A DNA stretch of 64,000 nt from Saccharofermentans sp. (GTDB taxonomy: Bacteria > Bacillota > Clostridia > Saccharofermentanales > Saccharofermentanaceae): NCBI GenBank assembly GCA_024688685.1, contig JAILDX010000036.1, positions 1 through 64,000 on the forward strand, given 5' to 3'. The notes under the pieces were generated by a model. It was not told the DNA's origin. It was given only the letters and a program-made list of their open reading frames with translations, and made no database searches. Each line of letters begins with the position of its first letter. The stretch's first letter is position 1. The position numbers and the translations under genes were made by a program. This document shows, piece after piece, positions 15,990-24,387 of the stretch.

Positions 15990-16020
15990 TTGTTGACATT
16001 GCCTTTTTATTTTATAATAT
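15990..16020 (+). promoter_or_regulatory. Promoter of the structured RNA/cysS transcript
   Basis: TTGTTG (15990-15995) with TATAAT (16013-16018) at 17 bp, or the overlapping TTGACA (15993-15998) with TAATAT (16015-16020) at 16 bp. Either gives a start near 16025, at the first strand of the structured RNA. Confidence 0.65.
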
Positions 16021-16190
16021 AGGTACTCGAAGTGGGTTAGCTCTCTCGTTGGACCTACAAGACGTAATTGGAACCCGGAGTCGGCAGGCGGATGTCAAGC
16101 CTTGTAAGTTGGAAGATTGATTTCTGTCGCAGGGTACCGCCCTGGAGGAACAGGGTGTCATTCGTAAGGGTTAGCTCACTTTGAGTATTA
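16021..16190 (+). ncRNA. Structured RNA upstream of cysS, family not assigned
   Basis: TACTCGAAGTG (16024-16034) pairs over its whole length with CACTTTGAGTA (16177-16187), closing about 165 nt. Inside, ACCTACAAG pairs with CTTGTAAGT with one mismatch. CCCTG (16140-16144) can pair either with CAGGG upstream (16130-16134) or CAGGG downstream (16151-16155), a mutually exclusive switch-like layout. A strong promoter starts at the 5' end and cysS begins 23 bases after the 3' end. A cysS leader suggests a T-box, and GGGTACCGCC is T-box-like, but the full AGGGTGGNACCGCG is absent. The overall closed rod is more like 6S RNA. Existence of structure is well supported; identity is open. Confidence 0.6.
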
Positions 16191-16212
16191 TTATGCGCTG
16201 TTGGAGGAACAA

Positions 16213-17625
16213 ATGAGACTTTACAATACCCTTACCAGGACCAAGGATGAGTTTACACCCATAACTGAAGGAAAGGTAAAGATGTATGCCTGTGGACCTA
16301 CGGTTTATAACTACTTCCATCTTGGCAATGCAAGACCGTTTGTTACTTTCGATACACTCAGAAGATATCTTGAATACAGAGGATATGATGTGACTTTCGT
16401 TCAGAACTTCACGGATATTGATGACAAGATGATCAACCGTGCAAATGAGGAAGGCATCACCGTAAAGGAACTTGCTGACAGGTTCATTGCTGAATACTAT
16501 GTTGATGCCGACGGCCTTAACTGCAAGAGACCTACGATCCAGCCCAGAGCAACTGAGACCATCGATGCGATCATTGATATGATCAAGGCGCTGGAGAATA
16601 ACGGTTATACTTATGTCATTGAAGGCGACGGCGTATATTACGAGGTGACAAAGAAGGCTGATTACGGAAAGCTTTCTCACTATAACCTTGAAGACCTTCA
16701 GGCAGGCGGCGGTGAGCGCAAGGCGAGTTATGAAGGAAAGAAGAATCCCGGAGATTTTGCTGTATGGAAGTTCAAGAAGGAAGGCGAGCCTTTCTGGGAA
16801 TCCCCTTGGGGAGACGGAAGACCCGGCTGGCATATCGAGTGTTCCGCGATGAACAAGAAATTCCTCGGTGATACTATAGATATTCATGGCGGCGGCAAGG
16901 ATCTGATCTTCCCGCATCATGAGAACGAGATCGCGCAGAGTGAAGCAGCTAACGGCTGCCCGTTCTGTAATTATTGGGTACATAATGCTTTTGTCAATGT
17001 GGACGGCGAGAAGATGAGCAAGTCTCTTGGCAATTTCTTTACGATCAGGGATATTACGGAGCATTTCCCTTATGCGGTCATAAGGTTCTTTATCCTTTCA
17101 GGTCATTACAGGAAGCCTATCAATTTCTCTGATAAGGATCTCACGGCATCTCAGACAGGTCTCGACCGTATTGTAACGTGCTATAAGAACCTGAAGTTTG
17201 TCCTTTCAAACAAGGGTGCTGATCAGAATTCGGGAAGCGGTGATGAAGAACTCACCGGTGCAGTCAGGAATGCAAAAGAGAGCTTTGTCAGCCACATGGA
17301 TGATGATCTTAATACAGCCGATGCAATAACGGACATCTTTAATCTTGTAAAGAGCATTAATACTGCTGTTGCTGATAAGAGTGCAACACCTTCAGCTCTT
17401 CAGGAGTCAAAGGCTGCTCTTGAAGAACTTGCTGATGTTCTTGGCATTGATCTCGAGTACTCAGAAGAGAAGATCCCTCAGGAGATCGTTGATCTTGTAG
17501 AGGAAAGAGCTGCTGCAAAGAAGGAGAAGAACTTTGCAAGGGCAGATGAGATAAGGGATATCCTGAAGGAGAAGGGATACTCCGTAAAGGACACTCCGAA
17601 CGGTCCGCAGATTGAGAAGATATGA
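16213..17625 (+). CDS. cysS: Cysteinyl-tRNA synthetase
   Basis: Charges tRNA-Cys with cysteine. With the ATG at 16213 (GGAGG five bases upstream) it has 470 residues, normal for CysRS. The zinc Cys27 lies in MYACGPTVYNYFHLGN, whose HLGN (36-39) is the HIGH motif. KMSKS is at 267-271, and the HHENEIAQSE segment supplies further zinc/active-site residues. An earlier in-frame TTG overlaps the ribosome site and is not a likely start. It heads an operon with mrnC (ATGA overlap) and rlmB, the common Clostridia/Bacilli order. A structured leader RNA lies just upstream. Confidence 0.97.
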   Translation: MRLYNTLTRTKDEFTPITEGKVKMYACGPTVYNYFHLGNARPFVTFDTLRRYLEYRGYDVTFVQNFTDIDDKMINRANEEGITVKELADRFIAEYYVDADGLNCKRPTIQPRATETIDAIIDMIKALENNGYTYVIEGDGVYYEVTKKADYGKLSHYNLEDLQAGGGERKASYEGKKNPGDFAVWKFKKEGEPFWESPWGDGRPGWHIECSAMNKKFLGDTIDIHGGGKDLIFPHHENEIAQSEAANGCPFCNYWVHNAFVNVDGEKMSKSLGNFFTIRDITEHFPYAVIRFFILSGHYRKPINFSDKDLTASQTGLDRIVTCYKNLKFVLSNKGADQNSGSGDEELTGAVRNAKESFVSHMDDDLNTADAITDIFNLVKSINTAVADKSATPSALQESKAALEELADVLGIDLEYSEEKIPQEIVDLVEERAAAKKEKNFARADEIRDILKEKGYSVKDTPNGPQIEKI

Positions 17626-18026
17626 TAATTCCTTATATAGCATCTGATCTTAGAGAAGTATCTCCGCAGGTCCTGGCGTATATCGGGGATTCGGTGTATG
17701 AGCTCTATGCCAGATGTCATGTCGCATCCAGGACGGCGGGAAATAATAACAGGATGCATAAGCTCAACATAGGTTATGTATCTGCTGTTTCTCAGGCAAA
17801 AGCAATGAAAGTTCTTGAGAACGAACTTGATGAGGAAGAGGAACGTTACTTCAGGAGAGGAAGGAACTCGAATCCGCATTCTACTTCCAAAAATGCAAAT
17901 CCGGCTGAATACATGTACGCTACCGGATTTGAGGCGCTGATCGGATTCCTTTTTCTTGATAACAGAAGCGCAAGACTTGAATATATCATAAACAGGACTT
18001 TTGATATTCTTGATTCGGAGGAATAA
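17622..18026 (+). CDS. mrnC: Mini-ribonuclease III
   Basis: A 134-residue RNase III catalytic domain without a dsRNA-binding domain. It matures 23S rRNA ends in Firmicutes. LAYIGDSVYELYAR carries the catalytic Asp23, and FEALIGFLFL is the second acidic motif helix. The start overlaps the cysS stop (ATGA), and rlmB starts right after the stop, so the two rRNA-acting enzymes are made together. Confidence 0.95.
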   Translation: MIIPYIASDLREVSPQVLAYIGDSVYELYARCHVASRTAGNNNRMHKLNIGYVSAVSQAKAMKVLENELDEEEERYFRRGRNSNPHSTSKNANPAEYMYATGFEALIGFLFLDNRSARLEYIINRTFDILDSEE

Positions 18027-18815
18027 ATGATCAAACCGCAGGACGAATTTGAAAGCAGCTATCTTGAAGGACGCAACAGTGTTTTCGAGGCATTGAGTTC
18101 CGGAAGGGATATCAATAAGATGTGGATCCTTGAGGCTGCAGAAGGACAGAGGCTTGATCGTGACCTTGCAGCAATCCTTCGAGAGGCGAAGGAACGCAGG
18201 ATCGTTGTTTCGCGTGTCTCGAGGAATGTCCTTAACAAGATGAGTACGACGGGGAACCATCAGGGTGTTATCGCACAGGTGGCAAGCCACGATTATGTTG
18301 ATATCGATGATGTTGTCGATGCGGCATTTGAGAAGAGCAATGCACCTATACTGCTTGCTCTTGATGAGCTTAAGGATTCGTTTAATCTGGCATCGCTCTT
18401 GAGAATATCCGATGCGGCAGGTGTTGACGGCATTATCATTCCAAAGCACAGATCCATAGCACTTAATTCCATTGTTTCCAAGCTTTCGGCAGGTGCGATC
18501 GAATATGTTCCTGTTGCAAGGGTAACGAACCTTTCTCAGACTCTGAGAGATCTGAAGGACAAGCGTGGATTCTGGGTCTGCGGAACCGATATGGAAGGTT
18601 CTGTAGATTATGATAAAGCCGATTACAGCGGTCCGCTCGTTATCGTTGTCGGAAGCGAAGGCGACGGAATGAGAAAGAATATAAGACAGTGCTGTGATTT
18701 TACCGTCAATATCCCGATGACAGGCCATGTTAACAGCTTAAATGCCGCAGTTGCGACGGGAATTATCGTTTTTGAAGCGGTAAGATACAGAAGAGATAAA
18801 ACGAAAGCTGATTAG
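18027..18815 (+). CDS. rlmB: 23S rRNA 2'-O-ribose methyltransferase, TrmH/RlmB family
   Basis: 262 residues. An N-terminal L30e-like substrate-binding domain (about 10-85, YLEGRNSVFEALSSG) is followed by a SPOUT methyltransferase domain: DSFNLASLLRISDAAGVDGIIIP, LVIVVGSEGDGM and IPMTGHVNSLNAAVATGI, whose knot binds SAM. RlmB members methylate G2251 of 23S rRNA, and the cysS-mrnC-rlmB order supports that assignment; a tRNA target for this family member cannot be excluded. GGAGG precedes the ATG, which directly follows the mrnC stop. Confidence 0.93.
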   Translation: MIKPQDEFESSYLEGRNSVFEALSSGRDINKMWILEAAEGQRLDRDLAAILREAKERRIVVSRVSRNVLNKMSTTGNHQGVIAQVASHDYVDIDDVVDAAFEKSNAPILLALDELKDSFNLASLLRISDAAGVDGIIIPKHRSIALNSIVSKLSAGAIEYVPVARVTNLSQTLRDLKDKRGFWVCGTDMEGSVDYDKADYSGPLVIVVGSEGDGMRKNIRQCCDFTVNIPMTGHVNSLNAAVATGIIVFEAVRYRRDKTKAD

Positions 18816-18824
18816 TATTTGCAT

Positions 18825-20174
18825 ATGAAGAACAGGGGAATAGGAAAGAGACTGTTTTCTTCTCTGCTGGTGGCAGTCATTGCCGCCTCCTTGTGTTTTT
18901 TGTGCACCGGATGCAATCTTTTCCTGTATGACGAGATAAAGAACAAGGTTATCGATAATACGGTACAGCCCGTTGCGAAGCCTGAACTTGTGCGTCTTAT
19001 CGTCAATGCCATATCGAATAAAAACAATGTATCTGACAGCTATTCTGCGATCCCCGAGAAGCAGCTGAACGGCATCAGCTATTCCGTCTTTACCGAGTAT
19101 GTTGCCATATTAAGATCGATGTCCTCAAAACTTGGCACGATCAGATCATTCAGAATAGCAGGAAGGACAGAGTCTGACGAATATCTGCAAAGCCTGGTAA
19201 ACACATCCGGATACGAATCTGTTCCCGATAATTTCGGAAAACTTGATCTTATCGAGCTCGATTACGGAGAGACTCTCAAGTCTGAGAAGACAAAAGCAAA
19301 GTGTCATTTCTTTATTTCTGAAGATGAGACGGGAATGGCATATCTTTCAAAGGATTATGTTACGGAGACGGTTGCAGCATATAACTATCTGGGTCACTAT
19401 TTTACAATGCTCGAGAACGGTAATCTCGACGGCCTGTTCTCGCTGCTGGCGCCTATCTATGATTCGGATATATACATCAATTCCGTTATAAGCGCGAAGG
19501 CCCAGTATATTTCCGAGTACTATATGCTCAAGGTCAGAAGTGTCAGGAGTGAGTATATTTATGATGAGATCACTCCTTTCGTTGTCAGTGTCACGATCCC
19601 GAAGGTTATCGACGATGACGGGGAGAGTATGACTAATCATACGGTTACTCTGGTATCACGCGGAGACGGTAATTATGACCTGAACGATGAAGTACCGTGG
19701 TATAACGATTCTGCTGCAGTTGGAGTATTTGACAGAGATGGCAATGCGGTCAGGATCAGTGATGTTTCGCTTAATGAGGAAAGACTTACGGCACTTCTTG
19801 GGACTCCGTATTATTACAGGGAGTACGAGCCGACAGTTGCCGAGGCAGCCCTTACAGGCGCAGATGTAAAGATACGGGCTGTGTATCCGGGCATTATCGT
19901 TACGATCCTTGCAGAACAGGAGAACAATGGCGAATGGGAAGGCAATGTATCCGGAATAGTCATCTACAGCGATAACTATACTGTTGACGATCAGATCACT
20001 GTAGGAATGAATATTTCAGAACTCCTTCTTATCTATCCCATGCTTGATGAAGCGGGTTATACTTTCAACTATTCTTCTTCAAGATTTGATTATGCAGTTA
20101 GATTTGTATTTGATGATAATAACAACATCAAATCGATAAGCATACTCAGGAAAGAACTTAATTCAAAGAATTAA
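18825..20174 (+). CDS. Lipoprotein of unknown function
   Basis: 449 residues from the ATG at 18825 (a TTG two codons earlier is possible). A signal peptide with Arg/Lys start and hydrophobic core ends in LCTGC, a lipobox with lipidated Cys near residue 31, so the protein is anchored outside the membrane. The body has two or three mixed alpha/beta modules, with acidic and Tyr/Ser-rich stretches; the last 110 residues (VGVFDRDGNAVRISD... QITVGMNISEL...) look like repeated SmpA/BamE- or NTF2-like folds, but no family could be named. It ends the cysS operon, nine bases after rlmB. The phosphatase gene on the other strand overlaps its stop by four bases. Confidence 0.8.
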   Translation: MKNRGIGKRLFSSLLVAVIAASLCFLCTGCNLFLYDEIKNKVIDNTVQPVAKPELVRLIVNAISNKNNVSDSYSAIPEKQLNGISYSVFTEYVAILRSMSSKLGTIRSFRIAGRTESDEYLQSLVNTSGYESVPDNFGKLDLIELDYGETLKSEKTKAKCHFFISEDETGMAYLSKDYVTETVAAYNYLGHYFTMLENGNLDGLFSLLAPIYDSDIYINSVISAKAQYISEYYMLKVRSVRSEYIYDEITPFVVSVTIPKVIDDDGESMTNHTVTLVSRGDGNYDLNDEVPWYNDSAAVGVFDRDGNAVRISDVSLNEERLTALLGTPYYYREYEPTVAEAALTGADVKIRAVYPGIIVTILAEQENNGEWEGNVSGIVIYSDNYTVDDQITVGMNISELLLIYPMLDEAGYTFNYSSSRFDYAVRFVFDDNNNIKSISILRKELNSKN

Positions 20175-20911
20175 AGGAAAGAGGACCTGAGGATATCCAT
20201 TTCCCCGTCTGTCATGCCATTGGCCCTGAGATAACTGCAGATATCTCCGTTATATTTCTCGTCAAGATATCCAAGCATGATCTCCATATTGATCCTGTCA
20301 GAACGGAGGGTGTGCTTAAGGCAATCCTCGCGGTTCTCGATAAGAGGATCAAGGAACCAGCTGATGTATTCATATGAGAACTCGTAATTCCTGATGATGT
20401 CTTCGCGCTCGGCACCTGCAAGCAGATAGATGATGGCGCAGATGATGCCGGTTCTGTCCTTACCGTGCGCACAATGGAAAAGGACACATCCCTGAGCTCT
20501 CGAAAGGGTATTAAGCACATCCACAACATACGTTCCCAGGCCTTCAAGGATCTGAATATAGAAGTCTCCGAGATGATGAGTCTTCAGGAACTCCATCGTT
20601 GAGTCTGTCTCGGAATCAGGGTCACCGAGGAAAAGAGGGATATTGTAGAAATCAATGCCGTCACAGCCGATAGCAGGATTGCCGTAACGTGCAACTTCTG
20701 CTTTAGAACGCAGATCAATAACTGTTGTAACGCCGTATTCCTTAAGTTTATCGAGAATACCGGGAGAACACTCGGAAAGTGAACCGCTTCTCAGGAAACG
20801 CTTATAGGGAAATATCCTGCCGCCGCTGACAGGCATTCCTCCAAGGTCTCTTAGATTGAGAGAGCCTTCTATATCTGTTATTGAGCAGCGTGGGTCATAT
20901 TTGTTTTTCAT
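20171..20911 (-). CDS. Tyrosine-protein phosphatase (PTP superfamily, Y_phosphatase3 type)
   Basis: 246 residues. The signature HCAHGKDRTG at 146-155 has nucleophile Cys147 and Arg153. The N-terminal SLNLRDLGGMPVSGGRIFPYKRFLRSGSL is typical of the bacterial tyrosine/lipid phosphatase family related to MptpB. It may dephosphorylate phosphotyrosine proteins or phosphoinositides; the true substrate is unknown. No signal peptide is seen. A TATAAT lies just six bases before the ATG (20918-20923 on the plus strand) and no ribosome site is visible, which suggests a leaderless message. Confidence 0.9.
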   Translation of the reverse strand: MKNKYDPRCSITDIEGSLNLRDLGGMPVSGGRIFPYKRFLRSGSLSECSPGILDKLKEYGVTTVIDLRSKAEVARYGNPAIGCDGIDFYNIPLFLGDPDSETDSTMEFLKTHHLGDFYIQILEGLGTYVVDVLNTLSRAQGCVLFHCAHGKDRTGIICAIIYLLAGAEREDIIRNYEFSYEYISWFLDPLIENREDCLKHTLRSDRINMEIMLGYLDEKYNGDICSYLRANGMTDGEMDILRSSFL

Positions 20912-20936
20912 GGGTTCATTATACTATTCTATGCAG

Positions 20937-20965
20937 TTGACATTCAAGAATGTGTGTACTATTAT
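20937..20965 (+). promoter_or_regulatory. tRNA-Arg promoter
   Basis: TTGACA and TATTAT are 17 bp apart, near consensus, with the predicted start about 20 bases before the tRNA. Confidence 0.75.
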
Positions 20966-20994
20966 TATATGGCTATCGGGTAACCGATGAATAT

Positions 20995-21071
20995 GCGCCT
21001 GTAGCTCAACTGGATAGAGTGTCTGACTACGGATCAGAAGGTTGTGGATTCGATCTCTGCCAGGCGCGCCA
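20995..21071 (+). tRNA. tRNA-Arg (anticodon ACG)
   Basis: A complete cloverleaf: acceptor GCGCCTG pairs with CAGGCGC, the D-arm has AGCTC-AACTGGATA-GAGT, the anticodon arm is TCTGA-CTACGGA-TCAGA with anticodon ACG, and the T-loop is ATTCGAT. A genome-encoded CCA follows the discriminator G. A34 is presumably converted to inosine to read CGN codons. Confidence 0.96.
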
Positions 21072-21083
21072 AAAAATGAAAAT

Positions 21084-21147
21084 GACCTTTGCTCGCTAAG
21101 TCTTCGACGCGTTGCGTCTGCGGAAGATCGCTCGCAGAGGTTTTTTC
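21084..21147 (+). terminator. Long hairpin terminator after tRNA-Arg
   Basis: ACCTTTGCTCGC...TCTTC-GACGC pairs with GCGTC...GAAGA...GCAGAGGT and is followed by TTTTTTC. It ends the tRNA transcript before the nicotinamidase-like gene. Confidence 0.8.
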
Positions 21148-21177
21148 TTTCTCTGATTTACATATGGAGGTATGGTT

Positions 21178-21702
21178 ATGCGCAGATTGCTTATCGTCGT
21201 TGACATGCAGAAGGATTTTATCGATGGTGCTTTGGGATTTGAGGAAGCTAAGGATATCATTCCCGGCATAGCTTCAAAGATCAGTGAGTACAAGAGTTCA
21301 GGGGATGAAGTGGTGTATACGCTCGATACCCATTTCGATAACTATATGGACACGATGGAAGGCAAAAAACTCCCTGTACCTCATTGTATAAAGGGCAGTG
21401 AAGGCCATAAGCTCTGCGATGAGCTCTGCGGACTGCTTTCAGACTGCAGGGTGTTCGAGAAGTTTACATTCGGCAGCATGGAACTCGCCAGGTATATCGA
21501 AGATAACTGCAAGGAGTTCTCATCAATAGAAGTTTGCGGACTTGTATCAAATATCTGCGTCATATCAAATACTGTGCTTGCGAAGGCGGCTGCTCCTGAG
21601 ACAGAGATAATCGTAGATTCAAAGCTTACGTCTTGTTTCGATCCCAAACTTACTGAGGCGGCTCTTGATATTTGCAGAAGTATTCACGTTACAGTTGTTT
21701 AA
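21178..21702 (+). CDS. Cysteine hydrolase, isochorismatase/nicotinamidase family
   Basis: 174 residues from the ATG at 21178, which is seven bases after GGAGG (another ATG two codons earlier is only one base away). The catalytic triad is visible: Asp9 in VVDMQKDFIDG, Lys95 in FEKFTFGS, Cys127 in GLVSNICV. HCIKGSEGH at about 69-77 resembles the PncA pattern, so a nicotinamidase that turns nicotinamide into nicotinate for NAD recycling is the best guess. Other isochorismatase-fold hydrolases remain possible because metal-ligand residues were not all checked. Confidence 0.88.
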   Translation: MRRLLIVVDMQKDFIDGALGFEEAKDIIPGIASKISEYKSSGDEVVYTLDTHFDNYMDTMEGKKLPVPHCIKGSEGHKLCDELCGLLSDCRVFEKFTFGSMELARYIEDNCKEFSSIEVCGLVSNICVISNTVLAKAAAPETEIIVDSKLTSCFDPKLTEAALDICRSIHVTVV

Positions 21703-21705
21703 TGA

Positions 21706-21735
21706 TTGCATTTTTACCTGTTCCTGTGATACAAT
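21706..21735 (+). promoter_or_regulatory. Trigger factor promoter
   Basis: TTGCAT and TACAAT are 18 bp apart, 55 bp before the tig start. The leader is A/T-rich and carries a GGAGG ribosome site. Confidence 0.5.
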
Positions 21736-21790
21736 TTACACTCGGTGTTTATAAATAATAAATAATATATATATATTTGGAGGAAATTTT

Positions 21791-23110
21791 ATGGCATCCA
21801 CTATCGAGAAGAAAGAACACAGCGTTGTTGAGATCTCTCTCCAGGCTACAAAGGAAGAGTTCAACGCAGCTCTTAAGAAGGCTTTTGCAAAGAATAAGAA
21901 CAAGTTCCAGGTTCCCGGTTTCCGTAAGGGAAAGGTTCCTTATGCACTGGCAGTTCAGTACTACGGAGAGGGTGTTCTTTATGAGGATGCAATCGAGGAG
22001 ATTGCTAATGCTGCATATCCCGAGGCTATCAAGGAGCATGATCTCAAGGTAGTTTCCCGTCCTGACCTCGATGTTGAAGAGATCAATGATGAGGGCCTGA
22101 AGTACAAGATCATCGTTACTGTTAAGCCTGAGTTCACACTTGGCAAGTATGAGGGTGTTGAGGCTGTTTACTATGAGAGAGAAGTAAATGATGAGTCTGT
22201 TGATGAGGAACTCCAGAGAATGCTCAAGAGGAACTCATCTCTTGAGGAGGTTACAGACAGAGCTGCACAGGAAGGTGATACAGCTGTAATCGACTATGAG
22301 GGATTCAAGGATGGCGTTGCTTTCGATGGCGGCAAGGGTGAGAACTACAGCCTTAAGCTTGGTTCACATTCATTTATCCCCGGTTTCGAGGAGCAGGTTA
22401 TCGGCCACAATGCCGGCGAAGAGTTCTCCATCGAGGTTAAGTTCCCTGAGGATTATCACGCAGAAGAGCTTAAGGGCGCTGATGCTGTATTCAATGTAAA
22501 GATCCACACGATCAAGGCTGAGATCCTTCCTGAGCTCGACGATGAGTTCGCAAAGGACGTTTCTGAGTTTGATACACTCGATGAGCTCAAGGCTGACATC
22601 AGAGCAAAGCAGAAGGAAGCAGCTGAGAAGGATGCAAAGACTGCTTTCGAGAGCGAGGTTGTCAGAGTCGTTGCTGAGAACACAGAGATTGAGATCCCTG
22701 ATATCATGGTTGAGAATGAGCTTGACAACATGGTTCAGGATCAGGCTGCAAGAATGCAGCAGAGCGGTATCGCACTTGATATGTATCTGCAGTACATCGG
22801 CCAGGATATGGCTCAGTTCAAGGAATCAATGAGGCCTATGGCAAGAGTTCGTGTTAAGAACAATCTCGTTATTGAGAAGATCACAGAAGAGCTCAATCCT
22901 GAGGTTACTGACGAAGAGTACGAGAACGAGATCGCAGAGATGGCTAAGGCTTACAACATGGATGTTGAGGAAATCAAGAATGCTCTCGGTGATACATCTG
23001 AGTACCTTAAGGATTCCATCAAGGCAAAGAAGACTGTTGAGTATCTGACAGAGAAGGCGATCAAGACAGAGCCTAAGAATGACGAGACAGAAGATAAGGC
23101 TGAAGAGTAA
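21791..23110 (+). CDS. tig: Trigger factor, ribosome-bound chaperone and prolyl isomerase
   Basis: Binds at the ribosome exit tunnel and assists folding of new proteins. 439 residues. The ribosome-docking motif FRKGK is at 44-48. A central FKBP-type isomerase domain spans about 150-245 (GDTAVIDYEGFKDGVAFDGG, FIPGFEEQVIGHNAGEEF). A long helical C-terminal domain follows. GGAGG lies nine bases before the ATG, and a palindromic terminator follows the stop. In many Firmicutes clpP and clpX come next; here they do not. Confidence 0.98.
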   Translation: MASTIEKKEHSVVEISLQATKEEFNAALKKAFAKNKNKFQVPGFRKGKVPYALAVQYYGEGVLYEDAIEEIANAAYPEAIKEHDLKVVSRPDLDVEEINDEGLKYKIIVTVKPEFTLGKYEGVEAVYYEREVNDESVDEELQRMLKRNSSLEEVTDRAAQEGDTAVIDYEGFKDGVAFDGGKGENYSLKLGSHSFIPGFEEQVIGHNAGEEFSIEVKFPEDYHAEELKGADAVFNVKIHTIKAEILPELDDEFAKDVSEFDTLDELKADIRAKQKEAAEKDAKTAFESEVVRVVAENTEIEIPDIMVENELDNMVQDQAARMQQSGIALDMYLQYIGQDMAQFKESMRPMARVRVKNNLVIEKITEELNPEVTDEEYENEIAEMAKAYNMDVEEIKNALGDTSEYLKDSIKAKKTVEYLTEKAIKTEPKNDETEDKAEE

Positions 23111-23140
23111 TAACTTAGCATAGCTTAATCAGTAAGTATA

Positions 23141-23172
23141 ATGGCATCTCACGTGAGATGCCATTTGTTATT
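23141..23172 (+). terminator. Terminator after tig
   Basis: The perfect 24-bp palindrome ATGGCATCTCAC/GTGAGATGCCAT is followed by TTGTTATTTATT. It separates convergent tig and larC and may serve both. Confidence 0.75.
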
Positions 23173-23187
23173 TATTATTTGTTTTAA

Positions 23188-24387
23188 TTAATGGATGATT
23201 CCAAGTTCGCGTTTTGCTTCTTCGATAGACATATCGTTTTCTGAAGCGATCCTGGCAAGATCATCGTATTCGATCTTCTCCTTGTTAACACCAAAGCCCG
23301 TGGAAATCTTAACACTGATGTCTCCGTAGGGAGTAGGCCTTGTTACTGTTGAACGGTCAAGAACGTGTCTCTTGTACTTCTGTTCGCGAAGTCCTATCGT
23401 TGACGTGTACTTGAAGAATGCGGTAATGACATCTGATCTTATGTCAATGGAGCAGAGCGCCGTGATGAGTGTTCCGGGACGTGATTTCTTCATCGTTACA
23501 GGCGTTGAATACACTTCCAGAGCGCCGGCCTTGTACAGCATCATCATCGCGAAACCGATCTCCTCAGCCGTCATATCATCAACATTTGCCGAGAGCTCAA
23601 CGACCGTATCAGTCATGTTGGAGCAATCCTCGCCAATGAATGTGCGGACATAGTTGCCGCCTGCGAACTCCTTTGTTCCGATGCCGTAACCGATCGATGA
23701 TATAGTCATCCTCGGAATGCTCACGAAACTCGTGACAAAGTAGCTGATTATGGCAGCTCCTGTAGGCGTCAGACGCTCGCCTTCCTCGTCGCCTCCGAAT
23801 ACAGGCATATCCTTAATGATATTTGCTGTTGCAGGGGTGGGAACAGGCATCTTGCCATGAGCGCAGTTCACGCTACCGAAACCTGTACAGACAGGCGAAG
23901 CAAGTATCTTGTTAGGAGCAAGGTCTCCTATGAGCTTGCATACCGCAACGATATCTGCGATCGCATCCATCGCGCCAACTTCATGGAAATGAACATCTAT
24001 TACGGGAACTCCGTGAGCAATGCTCTCAGCATCAGCGATGATGTCATATATGTTGATCGCATCTGACTTAACCTTGTCAGAAACATTGAGCTTATTGATT
24101 ATATCGGAAATATCCTGAAGGGTACTGTGATGATGATGATGCTCGTGCTCGTGTTCATGATGGTGATCGTGGTGCTCATCTTCGGTGACTCCATTGACCG
24201 TTACTGTCGTATGCGTGCCTGCAATCCCTGAACTTGTCTTTCCCGAAATGGAATACACCACGCCGGGAATGCCGATACTGTTGAGTTCGTCCACGACCTT
24301 CTTGCGGTCGTCAAAAAGCTCTATCAGGGCAGAGGTCAGCATATCGCCGGCTGCGCCCATTGATGCATCGATATAAAGAATCCTCAT
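23188..24387 (-). CDS. larC: Nickel-pincer cofactor synthesis protein LarC
   Basis: Inserts nickel into the pincer nucleotide cofactor of lactate racemase-type enzymes, using CTP. 399 residues. The N-terminal MRILYIDASMGAAGDM is characteristic. A histidine-rich stretch at 72-87 (EHHDHHHEHEHEHHHHH) would bind or store nickel. The gene is one continuous frame, unlike lactobacilli where larC is split and needs a frameshift. It overlaps larB by four bases. No larA (the racemase apo-enzyme) is in this window. Confidence 0.96.
   Translation of the reverse strand: MRILYIDASMGAAGDMLTSALIELFDDRKKVVDELNSIGIPGVVYSISGKTSSGIAGTHTTVTVNGVTEDEHHDHHHEHEHEHHHHHSTLQDISDIINKLNVSDKVKSDAINIYDIIADAESIAHGVPVIDVHFHEVGAMDAIADIVAVCKLIGDLAPNKILASPVCTGFGSVNCAHGKMPVPTPATANIIKDMPVFGGDEEGERLTPTGAAIISYFVTSFVSIPRMTISSIGYGIGTKEFAGGNYVRTFIGEDCSNMTDTVVELSANVDDMTAEEIGFAMMMLYKAGALEVYSTPVTMKKSRPGTLITALCSIDIRSDVITAFFKYTSTIGLREQKYKRHVLDRSTVTRPTPYGDISVKISTGFGVNKEKIEYDDLARIASENDMSIEEAKRELGIIH

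Noticed and set aside
16021..16190. T-box riboswitch before cysS
   Set aside because: A cysS leader is a likely place and GGGTACCGCC is similar, but the AGGGTGGNACCGCG box and a terminator with T-run are absent and one closing stem spans the entire RNA. It was left as an unassigned RNA.
17478..18728. 416-residue open frame on the minus strand over mrnC and rlmB
   Set aside because: It lies antisense to two well-supported genes, has no ribosome site and its protein has no recognisable domain. It is a by-product of codon use.
24120..24175. Low-complexity repeat of CAT/GTG triplets
   Set aside because: It is simply the coding sequence of the histidine-rich nickel-binding stretch of LarC.
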